Under the pieces are notes generated by a model. The model searched no databases. It saw only the letters and a list, made by a program, of their open reading frames with translations, and had not been told where the DNA came from. Shown here one piece after another: positions 1-7,584 of a stretch of 64,000 nt of DNA. The DNA lies in contig NZ_AP019657.1 in the NCBI RefSeq assembly GCF_009938225.1, forward strand, positions 992,001 to 1,056,000. The letters run 5' to 3'. Made by a program: the position numbers and the translations under genes. The DNA comes from Vibrio ponticus. GTDB taxonomy: Bacteria > Pseudomonadota > Gammaproteobacteria > Enterobacterales > Vibrionaceae. The stretch's first letter is position 1; each line of letters starts with the position of its first letter.

Positions 1-2547
1 GAACTCGGATTTGATAATGATGAGGCAATCAAAGAAGCGGCGCGTTGCTTAGAGTGTGGCTGCCAAGCGAATACCAGTTGTGATCTGCGCGATTACTCGA
101 CTGAGTACCAAGCTGAGCAAAAGTTTGATTATTCGCTCAATGTACAGTCGCATCATGACTGGCTTAATCTGCGAGTAAAAGATCCTCGCCATAAATTCAG
201 CGTCGACCGCAGTTCAGAGTTTATTGAGTTTGATGCCAACCGCTGCATTAGTTGCGGTCAATGTATCCAAGCCTGTAGCGAGCAAGCTGTCCATGGCATT
301 CTCAATTTTGTGCACGACCAAAATGGTCGACCGGCGTTGCGTCCTGATGATCGCCCTCATTTCGGCAAGAGCTGTGATGGCAAATTGTTGATGGGTGACT
401 CTAACTGCGTGCAGTGCGGTGCATGTGTGCAAGCTTGCCCGACCGGGGCAATGGTTGATAAGCGAGACCGCTCTCAAGGGCGAGTCGAGCACTTAAAGAA
501 AGTGGATACCATTTGTACCTATTGTGGTGTGGGTTGTAAGTTGACCATGCATGTTGATGAAGCGAAAAACCGCATTCAGTATGTAACGGGGGCAAACTCA
601 CCGGTTAACCAAGGCATGCTGTGCGTGAAAGGTCGTTTTGGTTTTGACTTTATCGGTGATGAAGGGCGCTTAACCACGCCGCTGATTCGTAAAGATGGCG
701 TGTTGCAGCCAGCAAGTTGGCAAGAAGCGATTACGCTGATCGCCAAAAAGTTCACTGCGATTAAGCAGGACTTTGGCAGCAATGCACTGGCGGGTTTTTC
801 ATCGGCTAAAACCACTAATGAAGATAACTACGCCTTCCAAAAATTCATTCGCCGAGAGCTTGGCACTAATAACGTCGATCACTGTGCGCGCCTTTGTCAC
901 GCATCGACGGTGACGGGTTTAGAAGCGTCGTTAGGCAGTGGGGCAATGACCAATGATATTCCAAGTATTCAGCACTCGGATGTGATTTTTATTATCGGTT
1001 CAGACACGACCTCAGCACACCCGATTATTGCTTCACATATTAAGCAAGCAATACGTCATCATGGCGCCCGTTTGATCGTGGCAGACCCGAAACGCATTGA
1101 TATGGTTGATCATGCAGAGCTGTATCTTGCTCATCGTCCGGGTACAGATGTGATGCTGCTAAACGGTGTGATGCAACAAATCATCAAAAATGGCTGGTAT
1201 GACGAAGAGTATATTGAAGAGCGCGTTGATGGCTTCGATACCTTCTTGCAAGAGGTAATGTCACCGGCTTACGCGTTGGATAAAGTAGAGCTGGTTACCG
1301 GGGTCAGTGCGAGCGATATCTTCGCGATGGCACGTACCATTGGTACCGCTAAACGTACTGCCGTTTACTACTCGATGGGTATCACTCAGCACACCACGGG
1401 GCATGATAATGTTCGCTCGATCGCGAACTTGCAGCTGCTGTGCGGCAACATTGGTATTGAAGGCGGTGGTATTAACCCACTGCGTGGTCAATCGAATGTG
1501 CAAGGGGCATGTGATATGGGAGCGCTACCAAATAGCTATCCAGGTTATCAGAAAGTGTATAACCCTATGGTACGCCAAAAGTTTGCCATTGAGTGGGACG
1601 CGCCGGATCTGCCAATTGAGCCAGGTTTAACCTTGACGGAAATTATTCACGCCGCTTGCCATAGAGAAGTGCGCGGATTGTATGTCATGGGGGAAAACCC
1701 AGTTCTGAGCGATCCTAACCAGCAGCACGTCATTGAAGGTTTGGAAGCGTTAGATTTCTTAGTAGTGCAGGATATCTTCCTGACGGAAACGGCGCAGTAT
1801 GCGGATGTGGTATTGCCAGCTTATTCATTTGCTGAAAAATCAGGACACTTCACTAATACTGAGCGTCGAGTTCAACGGGTTAATGCAGCGTTAAAAGCAC
1901 CGGGTGAGGCAAAAGAGGATTGGTGGATCATTCAAGAAATCGCCAATGCGATGGGCTCTGATTGGCACTATCAAGGCGTGGCTGACATCACCAGTGAGAT
2001 AGCGCGTGTAACACCACAATACGCAGGTCTTCAATGGGAAAGTATCACGCCAAACGGTGTGCAGTGGCCAAGTTGTAAAAATAACCCACATGGCACACGT
2101 ATTATGCACCAAACGCAGTTTACTCGAGGTAAAGGGCAGATGGTGGGCGTACCGTTCCGTTATGCAGCTGAGTTGCCTGACGAAGAGTACCCACTAGTAT
2201 TAACGACTGGTCGCATACTTGAGCAGTTCCATACCGGTACGATGACACGTAAAACCAAAGGGTTAGACAATTTGGCAGGACCTAGGGCGATGATTAGCGT
2301 TCACGACGCCGAAGCGATGGGTATTGGTAATGGTCAGCGTCTACGAGTCTCAACGCGCCGTGGTTCGATAGAGATTGATGCATTCGTGACTAAGCGTATT
2401 CAGCAAGGGGTTGTCTTTATTCCATTCCACTTTGTTGAGTCGCCAGTTAACCGTTTGACGACCACGGCAACCGATCCGCACGCCAAGATCCCTGAGTTCA
2501 AAGTAGCCGCGGTTCGTATTGAGGTGTTACAAGCAGAAATGGCGTAG
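1..2547 (+). CDS. Formate dehydrogenase alpha subunit fused to a GltD-like module (3' part)
   Basis: The frame is open from base 1, so the true start lies upstream; an internal ATG at 310 is not the start. The first visible residues contain the motif ARCLECGC, typical of the end of a GltD-like FAD/NAD(P) oxidoreductase. Two ferredoxin clusters follow (CISCGQCIQAC and CVQCGACVQACP), then the molybdopterin oxidoreductase Fe4S4 motif CTYCGVGC with a later GMLCVKG. The metal-ligand region reads HCARLCHAS, so a cysteine replaces the selenocysteine of E. coli FdhF. The C-terminus is a molybdopterin dinucleotide-binding domain. The family oxidises formate to CO2; the fused flavoprotein suggests a soluble enzyme passing electrons to or from a pyridine nucleotide. 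The end at 2547 is followed by a strong terminator. Family assignment is firm; the electron partner is inference. Confidence 0.88.
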   Translation, partial: ELGFDNDEAIKEAARCLECGCQANTSCDLRDYSTEYQAEQKFDYSLNVQSHHDWLNLRVKDPRHKFSVDRSSEFIEFDANRCISCGQCIQACSEQAVHGILNFVHDQNGRPALRPDDRPHFGKSCDGKLLMGDSNCVQCGACVQACPTGAMVDKRDRSQGRVEHLKKVDTICTYCGVGCKLTMHVDEAKNRIQYVTGANSPVNQGMLCVKGRFGFDFIGDEGRLTTPLIRKDGVLQPASWQEAITLIAKKFTAIKQDFGSNALAGFSSAKTTNEDNYAFQKFIRRELGTNNVDHCARLCHASTVTGLEASLGSGAMTNDIPSIQHSDVIFIIGSDTTSAHPIIASHIKQAIRHHGARLIVADPKRIDMVDHAELYLAHRPGTDVMLLNGVMQQIIKNGWYDEEYIEERVDGFDTFLQEVMSPAYALDKVELVTGVSASDIFAMARTIGTAKRTAVYYSMGITQHTTGHDNVRSIANLQLLCGNIGIEGGGINPLRGQSNVQGACDMGALPNSYPGYQKVYNPMVRQKFAIEWDAPDLPIEPGLTLTEIIHAACHREVRGLYVMGENPVLSDPNQQHVIEGLEALDFLVVQDIFLTETAQYADVVLPAYSFAEKSGHFTNTERRVQRVNAALKAPGEAKEDWWIIQEIANAMGSDWHYQGVADITSEIARVTPQYAGLQWESITPNGVQWPSCKNNPHGTRIMHQTQFTRGKGQMVGVPFRYAAELPDEEYPLVLTTGRILEQFHTGTMTRKTKGLDNLAGPRAMISVHDAEAMGIGNGQRLRVSTRRGSIEIDAFVTKRIQQGVVFIPFHFVESPVNRLTTTATDPHAKIPEFKVAAVRIEVLQAEMA

Positions 2548-2580
2548 TAAAAGTCACTGACTTTAACCTGTTTAATGTAA

Positions 2581-2615
2581 AAGGGGCGTATCTATTTGAG
2601 ATACGCCCCTTATTT
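2581..2615 (+). terminator. Terminator after the formate dehydrogenase gene
   Basis: A perfect 13-bp stem, AAGGGGCGTATCT at 2581-2593 with AGATACGCCCCTT at 2599-2611, encloses a 5-base loop and is followed by ATTTTATT. It lies 33 bases after the stop codon. Confidence 0.85.
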
Positions 2616-2630
2616 TATTGTCAGCTCTAA

Positions 2631-2651
2631 ACCACCGCCTAGGACGGTGGT
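2631..2651 (-). terminator. Hairpin downstream of the bax-like gene
   Basis: ACCACCG (2631-2637) pairs with CGGTGGT (2645-2651) about 25 bases past the minus-strand stop at 2678. The following minus-strand sequence has only a short T run, so termination activity is a guess. Confidence 0.4.
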
Positions 2652-2677
2652 GATTGTTTTAGAGAGAGATGAAATCA

Positions 2678-3586
2678 TTAATGGCGAAAGCGGATGACTT
2701 CGGAGTTAGCCGTCTCTAGTGTTACATGGTCGAAGCTGTCTAAGTGATGGCGTTTAATCAGCGCACGTAAGTTGTCGACATAGGATTCACCGCGGGTTGA
2801 GTAATGGGCAAGCGCAGCGACTAACTCATAACCGTTAAGGTTATTTTGCATGCGAAGGTTTTGGCGCATGTGCCACAACTCTTGGTATGCGCGAGTGGTA
2901 TTTAGGTTGTGCATATAACTTGCGGTACCAGCATAAAGATTATCAAACGCAGCAACTTTGACATGACCACCTGGTGTGGTGAGGTATTTACCGCCATGGG
3001 CAGGGAGATGTTCACCGTACAAGCTATTGCCTTGAACCGCAAAATGGCTGGTTCCCCAACCACTTTCATCAATACCTTGAGCCAGCACCATTCCGACAGG
3101 AATGATATCAACATGCAGTAGAAGATCATGGATATCGTTGGATTTCACATCATAGGAGATCATAAGCTGTTTAAGCCAAGCTTGTTCCTGTGCGGTCCAG
3201 TGGGTGCGCGGTTTTTGCGCTAACTGTTTTATCTCAGCGCGTACTTCAAGGATCTGATCGTTAACGGCTTTAATGGTTGGTAGCAGCAGACGAATAAACC
3301 CTGACGTTTTCTGTTCAACCGGGAGAGCATTTAAGTCTTTTGGTAAGTTTTCGATGAAATAGCTTGGCAGTTTCTTGCTTGTCGCGACTTGGTCGAGTTG
3401 ATAATGGTTATGCGCAAAATTAGTGATGAGTTGCTTGGCTGAGTTGAGTTCAGTGATTTGCTCAGTTGGGTACGGGTGCGCAATTTGCTCAGGAGAAAGA
3501 GGTAAAGATGTTGAGGCATGAGCCGAAACTGAGAGCAGTGCCAGAAGGCCAAAGGTTGTAAAGCGAGAAAGTGTTAATGAGGACAT
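2678..3586 (-). CDS. bax: Bax-family glucosaminidase, exported
   Basis: The 302-residue product begins with a Sec signal peptide (hydrophobic stretch LLALLSVSAHAS, cleavage near residue 25). It has the mannosyl-glycoprotein endo-beta-N-acetylglucosaminidase (GH73-like) signature of E. coli Bax: a helical lead-in, then VLAQGIDESGWGTS carrying the probable catalytic glutamate, then QGNSLYGE and a C-terminal block ending near ALAHYSTRGESYVDNLRALI. The family is thought to cut peptidoglycan glycan strands in the periplasm. The gene stands alone, convergent with the formate dehydrogenase gene. The symbol rests on family resemblance; the physiological role of Bax itself is poorly defined. Confidence 0.8.
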   Translation of the reverse strand: MSSLTLSRFTTFGLLALLSVSAHASTSLPLSPEQIAHPYPTEQITELNSAKQLITNFAHNHYQLDQVATSKKLPSYFIENLPKDLNALPVEQKTSGFIRLLLPTIKAVNDQILEVRAEIKQLAQKPRTHWTAQEQAWLKQLMISYDVKSNDIHDLLLHVDIIPVGMVLAQGIDESGWGTSHFAVQGNSLYGEHLPAHGGKYLTTPGGHVKVAAFDNLYAGTASYMHNLNTTRAYQELWHMRQNLRMQNNLNGYELVAALAHYSTRGESYVDNLRALIKRHHLDSFDHVTLETANSEVIRFRH

Positions 3587-3777
3587 TCAGGTTTCTCCAT
3601 AATGTCAGGTAAATCCGCTTTGTGTATGCAAAATAAGCAGGATTAATGTGCTACTAGTATACGGTCTGATATTCGGTTAGAGCCAGCGATCAAAATCAAA
3701 CATTAAGTTTGCATGCTTTATGTAAAAAATTGGTTGTTTTTTGACTAAACGATTCTCCAACTGGCAAATTTAACAAA
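3587..3777. other. Divergent intergenic region between bax-like and transporter genes
   Basis: No gene is seen. It must hold the promoter of the minus-strand bax-like gene. It is AT-rich and ends at the CRP site of the transporter promoter. Confidence 0.5.
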
Positions 3778-3793
3778 AGTGATCATTGTCACA
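3778..3793 (+). promoter_or_regulatory. CRP site and promoter of the nucleoside transporter gene
   Basis: AGTGA-TCATTG-TCACA matches the CRP consensus TGTGA-N6-TCACA at 9 of 10 positions. A TATACT hexamer at 3809-3814 is a plausible -10 box, placing the start of transcription near 3821. CRP control of nupC-type nucleoside transporters is well established in enterics and Vibrio; here it is inferred from the site alone. Confidence 0.7.
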
Positions 3794-3820
3794 GTGAAAT
3801 CGAGTCACTATACTCCGCGC

Positions 3821-4043
3821 TCGACTGGGAACGAAAACGTTTACCTGGTCGGCTTTCAATCAGCTGCAAAATGGAAACTTGCCCCAAGGAACAGGGCCCA
3901 GCGTAACTGTGAGCGTTTACGGGCCATAAATCCGCTACCGGGCAAGATAACATTTTTTTGATGTTACCTGCGCGTGTGCGCGTCTGATTTTTGGTTCCGC
4001 CTTAATACAGATATTTAGCACAGATACATAGCAAGGTAACAAA
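3821..4043 (+). promoter_or_regulatory. Structured 5' leader, candidate translational riboswitch
   Basis: About 220 nt of leader separate the promoter from the start codon. It folds locally: CGAC/GTCG (3822-3825 with 3848-3851) closing an AACG-AAAA-CGTT hairpin; CTTGCCC/GGGCAAG (3878-3884 with 3940-3946) enclosing a hairpin GGCC...CGTAA/TTACG-GGCC (3895-3925). TAACAT at 3948-3953 can pair with ATGTTA at 3961-3966. The overlapping segment TGTTACCT (3962-3969) can instead pair with AGGTAACA (4034-4041), which contains the ribosome-binding site. These two pairings exclude each other, the usual design of a translation-controlling riboswitch. I do not recognise it as a known riboswitch class. Confidence 0.55.
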
Positions 4044-5252
4044 ATGCAAATCATCTACAGCTTGGCTGGCATTTTCGCGATTTTAGCGTGCGCATTCGCA
4101 CTTTCAGAAAGTCGCAAAAACATCAATTGGCGCACTGTTTTAGGCGCATTCGCACTTCAGGCAGGTTTTGCCGCACTGGTTCTTTATTTCCCTCTTGGTC
4201 AATCTCTACTTGGCTCTATCAGTAATGGTGTATCGGGCATTCTGGCATTTGCTGACGAAGGCATTGGCTTTGTGTTTGGTGAGCTAGCAACAGGCAGTTT
4301 TATTTTCGCAATTCGCGTTCTTCCTCTGATTATCTTCCTTTCTGCGATCATTTCTCTACTTTACTACCTAGGTATCATGCAAAAACTAATCTTAGTGATT
4401 GGTGGTGCGATTGCTCGCGCGCTGGGTACGTCAAAAGTGGAGTCATTGGCTGCAACGAGTAACATTTTCCTATCAATGAGCGAAGCATCACTAATTGTAC
4501 GTCCTTTCTTAGCTAAGATGACTCGTTCGGAACTGTTTGCGGTTATCGTGGGTGGTATGGCATCAGTAGCGGGTTCGGTACTGGGTGGTTATGCAGCTCT
4601 AGGTGTAGAACTAAAATACCTAATTGCAGCAAGCTTCATGGCGGCTCCAGGCGGTCTACTAATGGCTAAAATGATGGTGCCGGAGCGTGAAGCTTCAGCA
4701 GCACAAGATGAAATTGAGCTAGAAAAGAGCACCGATAGTAATATTATTGATGCGCTTGCTTCAGGTGCAATGAACGGTGTGCGTGTTGCTGTTGCGGTGG
4801 GTACGATGTTGATCGCGTTTGTCAGTGTGATTGCTATGGTGAACGCTGGTTTTGAAATGGTAGGCGAACTTGTTGGCGTGCAAAACCTAACTCTGCAAAC
4901 CATTTTCGGTTACCTATTTGCACCGTTAGCGCTATTTGCTGGTATCCCAATGGATGAAGTATTCGCGGCGGCAGCACTTATCGGTCAAAAGACGGTACTG
5001 AACGAGTTCGTGGCATTCCTAGATTTCGTTGCAGTGAAAGAGACGCTATCTGCTCACAGCCAAATCATCATCACTTTTGCTCTGTGTGGTTTTGCTAACA
5101 TCGGTTCTATCGCAATCCAACTAGGTTCGATTGGTGCTATGGCGCCAGAACGTCGCCATGACGTAGCGAAACTGGGTGTACGCGCAGTAACTGCCGCGAC
5201 ACTAGCAAACATGATGAGTGCAGCACTAGCGGGTCTATTTATCGCGCTGTAA
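4044..5252 (+). CDS. NupC/CNT-family nucleoside transporter
   Basis: The 402-residue protein is an integral membrane protein of the concentrative nucleoside transporter family. Typical parts are the N-terminal helices, the motif RVLPLIIFLSAIISLLYYLGIMQ, the SEASLIVRPFL segment and the C-terminal FALCGFANIGSIAIQLG stretch, which in this family form the substrate and Na+ or H+ site. Length agrees with bacterial members. It takes up nucleosides across the inner membrane. A CRP site and a long structured leader lie upstream, so control by carbon status and by a leader-sensed signal is likely. A strong terminator follows, split from its downstream sequence by an IS. Sub-specificity (NupC or NupX type) cannot be told from sequence reading. 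Confidence 0.88.
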   Translation: MQIIYSLAGIFAILACAFALSESRKNINWRTVLGAFALQAGFAALVLYFPLGQSLLGSISNGVSGILAFADEGIGFVFGELATGSFIFAIRVLPLIIFLSAIISLLYYLGIMQKLILVIGGAIARALGTSKVESLAATSNIFLSMSEASLIVRPFLAKMTRSELFAVIVGGMASVAGSVLGGYAALGVELKYLIAASFMAAPGGLLMAKMMVPEREASAAQDEIELEKSTDSNIIDALASGAMNGVRVAVAVGTMLIAFVSVIAMVNAGFEMVGELVGVQNLTLQTIFGYLFAPLALFAGIPMDEVFAAAALIGQKTVLNEFVAFLDFVAVKETLSAHSQIIITFALCGFANIGSIAIQLGSIGAMAPERRHDVAKLGVRAVTAATLANMMSAALAGLFIAL

Positions 5253-5273
5253 TGAAAATTAAAATAGATCGTT

Positions 5274-5299
5274 AAGGCAGAGCAATCTGCCTTTTTTTT
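5274..5299 (+). terminator. Terminator of the nucleoside transporter gene
   Basis: AAGGCAGA (5274-5281) and TCTGCCTT (5286-5293) form an 8-bp stem with a GCAA loop followed by a run of eight T (5292-5299). That T run is also the left target duplication of the adjacent IS. Confidence 0.9.
5292..5299. repeat. Left 8-bp target site duplication (eight T) of the IS
   Basis: Eight T immediately left of the left terminal repeat match eight T (6590-6597) right of the right terminal repeat. Eight-base duplications are normal for ISL3 elements. Confidence 0.75.
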
Positions 5300-5331
5300 G
5301 GTTCATCGCGGATAAGCGGGAACTCAAAACA

Positions 5332-5391
5332 AAAACGGTAGTAAGTGATAGAGTTTTATCGCCAAACAAAACCTACACAAACTACCGTTTT
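5332..5391. repeat. Internal inverted repeat before the transposase start
   Basis: AAAACGGTAGT (5332-5342) and ACTACCGTTTT (5381-5391) are perfect 11-bp complements separated by 38 bases. The right arm ends one base before the likely ATG (5393). It may be a subterminal transposase site or an mRNA hairpin limiting translation of read-through transcripts. Confidence 0.6.
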
Positions 5392-5392
5392 C

Positions 5393-6586
5393 ATGCCGAA
5401 TCATACTTTCCTATCTTCGTTCTGGGAAGGCTTTCATGTAGCAAAGTCTCATCAGACAGAATCACTTATTACACTCACCCTTAAACCTAACTCTCTCGCT
5501 AGATGTCCCTGTGGACTTCACGCTCAAGCAATACATGAGTACCAATGGCGCAACGTGAAAGACGCAACACTGCTTGGAATATCTGTTGAGTTACTTGTTC
5601 AAACTCGACGAGTTAGGTGTAGTAAATGTGGCATTAAAACAGAGCTGTTATCTTGGTTAGAGCCTTATTCTCGCATCACTAATCGCTTACGAAGCTATAT
5701 CGAACAGCTACTGCCACTTTTGCCCATTAAGCATATCGCACAAATCACTGGTGTTCATTGGCACACAATTAAAGAGATAGATAAGCGTCGACTTCAACAA
5801 GTGGTACCGCAAGTTAAATGGAGCGAATTAAGGCAACTCGTTATGGACGAGTTCGCCATTTTTAAGGGACATCGTTATGCCACTGTCATTGCTGATGCAA
5901 AGACTCATCAGGTTATCTGGATAGGTATAGGTCGTAGTCGTAAGGACATTCGACCGTTCTTCGAGCGGTTAGGCGAATATGGTAAAAATATCGAGGCGGT
6001 AGCAATGGATATGAATACTGCTTTTGACCTTGAAGTCCAAGAGCACTGCCCAAATGCACGTATCGTTTATGATTTGTTCCATGTTGTGGCTAAGTTCGGT
6101 CGTGAGGTCATAGATAGAGTCCGAGTCGATCAAGCCAATAAGCTAAAGCATGATAAAAAAGCGAGACAATGGGTCAAGCGTTCTCGTTGGGTATTATTGA
6201 AAAATAGAGATAATTTAAACACACAACAGGAGAGCTATCTCACTGAAATATTGAAGATAAATCAGGACTTGATGACTACCTATGTACTGGGAGCGCAATT
6301 AAAGGAACTCTGGCGTTGTGAGTCTGAACTTCAGGCAAAAAACTTATGGAAGGTATGGTGGGAGCAAGTGAATGAGAGCGGGATAAAGCCATTAAAAGAG
6401 TTTGCTAGAAAGCTTCTTCCTTACCTTCATGGTATTACCGCTTCAGCCATTTATCCGTTGAATACGTGCACTCTTGAAGGGATAAACAACAAAATAAAGT
6501 TAATCAAGCGGATGGGTTATGGTTATCGAGATACCGATTATTTCTTCTTAAAGATAAAAGCGGCTTTCCCCGGAAAGCCGCGATGA
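5393..6586 (+). CDS. tnp: ISL3-family transposase
   Basis: The product is about 397 residues from the ATG at 5393; a GTG at 5345 would add 16 residues but lies in the inverted repeat, so ATG is preferred. An N-terminal zinc-binding pattern is visible (CPCGLHA and CSKCGIKT), followed by a helix-turn-helix-like segment (IAQITGVHWHTIKEI) and the DDE transposase domain: VMDEFAIFKGHRYATVIAD, AVAMDMNTAFDLEV with the second acidic residue, and NTCTLEGINNKIKLIKRMGYGYRD near the end with the catalytic glutamate. The stop codon (6584-6586) is inside the right terminal repeat. Full length suggests activity. Confidence 0.88.
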   Translation: MPNHTFLSSFWEGFHVAKSHQTESLITLTLKPNSLARCPCGLHAQAIHEYQWRNVKDATLLGISVELLVQTRRVRCSKCGIKTELLSWLEPYSRITNRLRSYIEQLLPLLPIKHIAQITGVHWHTIKEIDKRRLQQVVPQVKWSELRQLVMDEFAIFKGHRYATVIADAKTHQVIWIGIGRSRKDIRPFFERLGEYGKNIEAVAMDMNTAFDLEVQEHCPNARIVYDLFHVVAKFGREVIDRVRVDQANKLKHDKKARQWVKRSRWVLLKNRDNLNTQQESYLTEILKINQDLMTTYVLGAQLKELWRCESELQAKNLWKVWWEQVNESGIKPLKEFARKLLPYLHGITASAIYPLNTCTLEGINNKIKLIKRMGYGYRDTDYFFLKIKAAFPGKPR

Positions 6587-6589
6587 ACC

Positions 6590-6597
6590 TTTTTTTT
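6590..6597. repeat. Right 8-bp target site duplication (eight T)
   Basis: Partner of 5292-5299. The base after it (6598) continues the pre-insertion sequence, which begins CACTCTAATGAAGAGTG, a small hairpin. Confidence 0.75.
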
Positions 6598-6657
6598 CAC
6601 TCTAATGAAGAGTGAAAACTATTCAGAATGTATCGATCGTAAATCACATCTTGAGTT

Positions 6658-7383
6658 TTAGAGTTGCTCCATATTACTTTGGATGATGTTTTTCATTGTT
6701 TGCCAGTATTCACCTTCTTCCAGTGGCAGCATACTAAAATGTCCACATTTTTCGAGTAACAGTAGTTCTACATCCCACAAATCTGCATAATGAGTTGCCA
6801 TAGAGTAGGGGACGGTTTGATCTTCCAGCCCGTGTATCACTGTAAGGTGCGTTTCTCCATGACCGCGTGCCACCGGGTTAGCGAATGGCATTTTTTTTAA
6901 GTCATGATTCAGAAGTTTTTTCACTTGAATCGGTTCATTAAGTAACTCATATTGTGCGAGATCTAGCACGCCTGAGATAGATATTGCTCGTTTTGGAGCG
7001 ATGCTGAGGTTTTCGCCAAGTAACCAGCAAGCAAGGTGAGCTCCAGCAGAGTGCCCAACGAGGAGGATTCGGTCTAGGTCAAGGTTATGGTGAGTAAGCT
7101 TGGTTAAGTACTCATAGCCTTGTTTAATGTCACTTAGAATTGTTTCGAGACTAATTTCTCCTGTTTCGGGAATACCGCGGTATTCTAGGTCCCAAATTGC
7201 GAAGCTTCTATTAAACTCGTCGACGATGAATTTAGTAGGGTAAATATCAAGAGTATTTTTATCCTTCCAATAGCCACCATGTATGACCACTATTATAGGT
7301 AATGGGGTAGTAGAGTCTGGTATGGACAACTGTCCAAATTGTTTTTCATGTTTACCATAAAACAGTTTGATTTTTTCACTCAT
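6658..7383 (-). CDS. Alpha/beta-hydrolase, possible sialate O-acetylesterase
   Basis: The 241-residue protein has the alpha/beta-hydrolase fold of the BD-FAE/kynurenine-formamidase-like group: oxyanion motif HGGYW near residue 35, nucleophile motif GHSAG near residue 122, and later GLEDQTVP and CGHFS blocks providing the acid and histidine. No signal peptide, so it acts in the cytoplasm. It is divergent from the RpiR regulator gene and has its own copy of the TGAAG-N5-CTTCA operator about 35 bp upstream, which ties it to the sialic-acid cluster. Removal of O-acetyl groups from imported sialic acid is the simplest role, but that is inference from position; the family includes esterases and amidases of many substrates. 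Confidence 0.7.
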   Translation of the reverse strand: MSEKIKLFYGKHEKQFGQLSIPDSTTPLPIIVVIHGGYWKDKNTLDIYPTKFIVDEFNRSFAIWDLEYRGIPETGEISLETILSDIKQGYEYLTKLTHHNLDLDRILLVGHSAGAHLACWLLGENLSIAPKRAISISGVLDLAQYELLNEPIQVKKLLNHDLKKMPFANPVARGHGETHLTVIHGLEDQTVPYSMATHYADLWDVELLLLEKCGHFSMLPLEEGEYWQTMKNIIQSNMEQL

Positions 7384-7417
7384 AAAAGAAGTCCAACTAC
7401 TATTTTTAAGTGATGTA

Positions 7418-7432
7418 TGAAGTTAAGCTTCA
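7418..7432. promoter_or_regulatory. Operator-like palindrome before the hydrolase gene
   Basis: TGAAG-TTAAG-CTTCA is a perfect 5-bp dyad with a 5-base spacer. The same pattern recurs at 7510-7524 and, with one change, at 8592-8606, all next to genes of the sialic-acid cluster. It is the probable binding site of the RpiR-type regulator encoded at 7585. Confidence 0.6.
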
Positions 7433-7509
7433 ATTTAGTGTAAAGAGACTGTTTCGCAAATTGTTCACGTTAAATCTGTGAAGTTAGAAGTTGAATATGT
7501 TGCGATTTG

Positions 7510-7524
7510 TGAAGGAATACTTCA
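7510..7524. promoter_or_regulatory. Operator-like palindrome before the rpiR-type gene
   Basis: TGAAG-GAATA-CTTCA, same dyad as at 7418. It abuts a TTGACT hexamer at 7526-7531 that could be a -35 box, which would give autorepression of the regulator. Confidence 0.6.
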
Positions 7525-7584
7525 TTTGACTACGGTGTTACGTTAGTATCTCTGCAAGACTAATTAGGAAAATGGAAAATACTC

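Larger units (their letters stand above)
5300..6589 (+). mobile_element. ISL3-family insertion sequence, 1290 bp, apparently intact
   Basis: The ends carry imperfect terminal inverted repeats of about 24 bp, beginning GGTTCATCGCGG at 5300 and ending with its exact complement at 6578-6589. Eight-base direct repeats flank it. It holds one full-length transposase frame. The element landed in the T-tract of the nucleoside transporter terminator and recreated that tract by duplication, so the transporter terminator should still work. Confidence 0.9.

Noticed and set aside
3779..3961. 60-codon plus-strand frame between bax and the nucleoside transporter gene
   Set aside because: It lies wholly in the CRP site and structured leader, begins inside the CRP site, and its translation has no family features.
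5345..5392. GTG start giving a longer transposase
   Set aside because: It falls in the loop of the inverted repeat 5332-5391, and the N-terminal extension has no counterpart in the usual ISL3 start, which fits the ATG at 5393.
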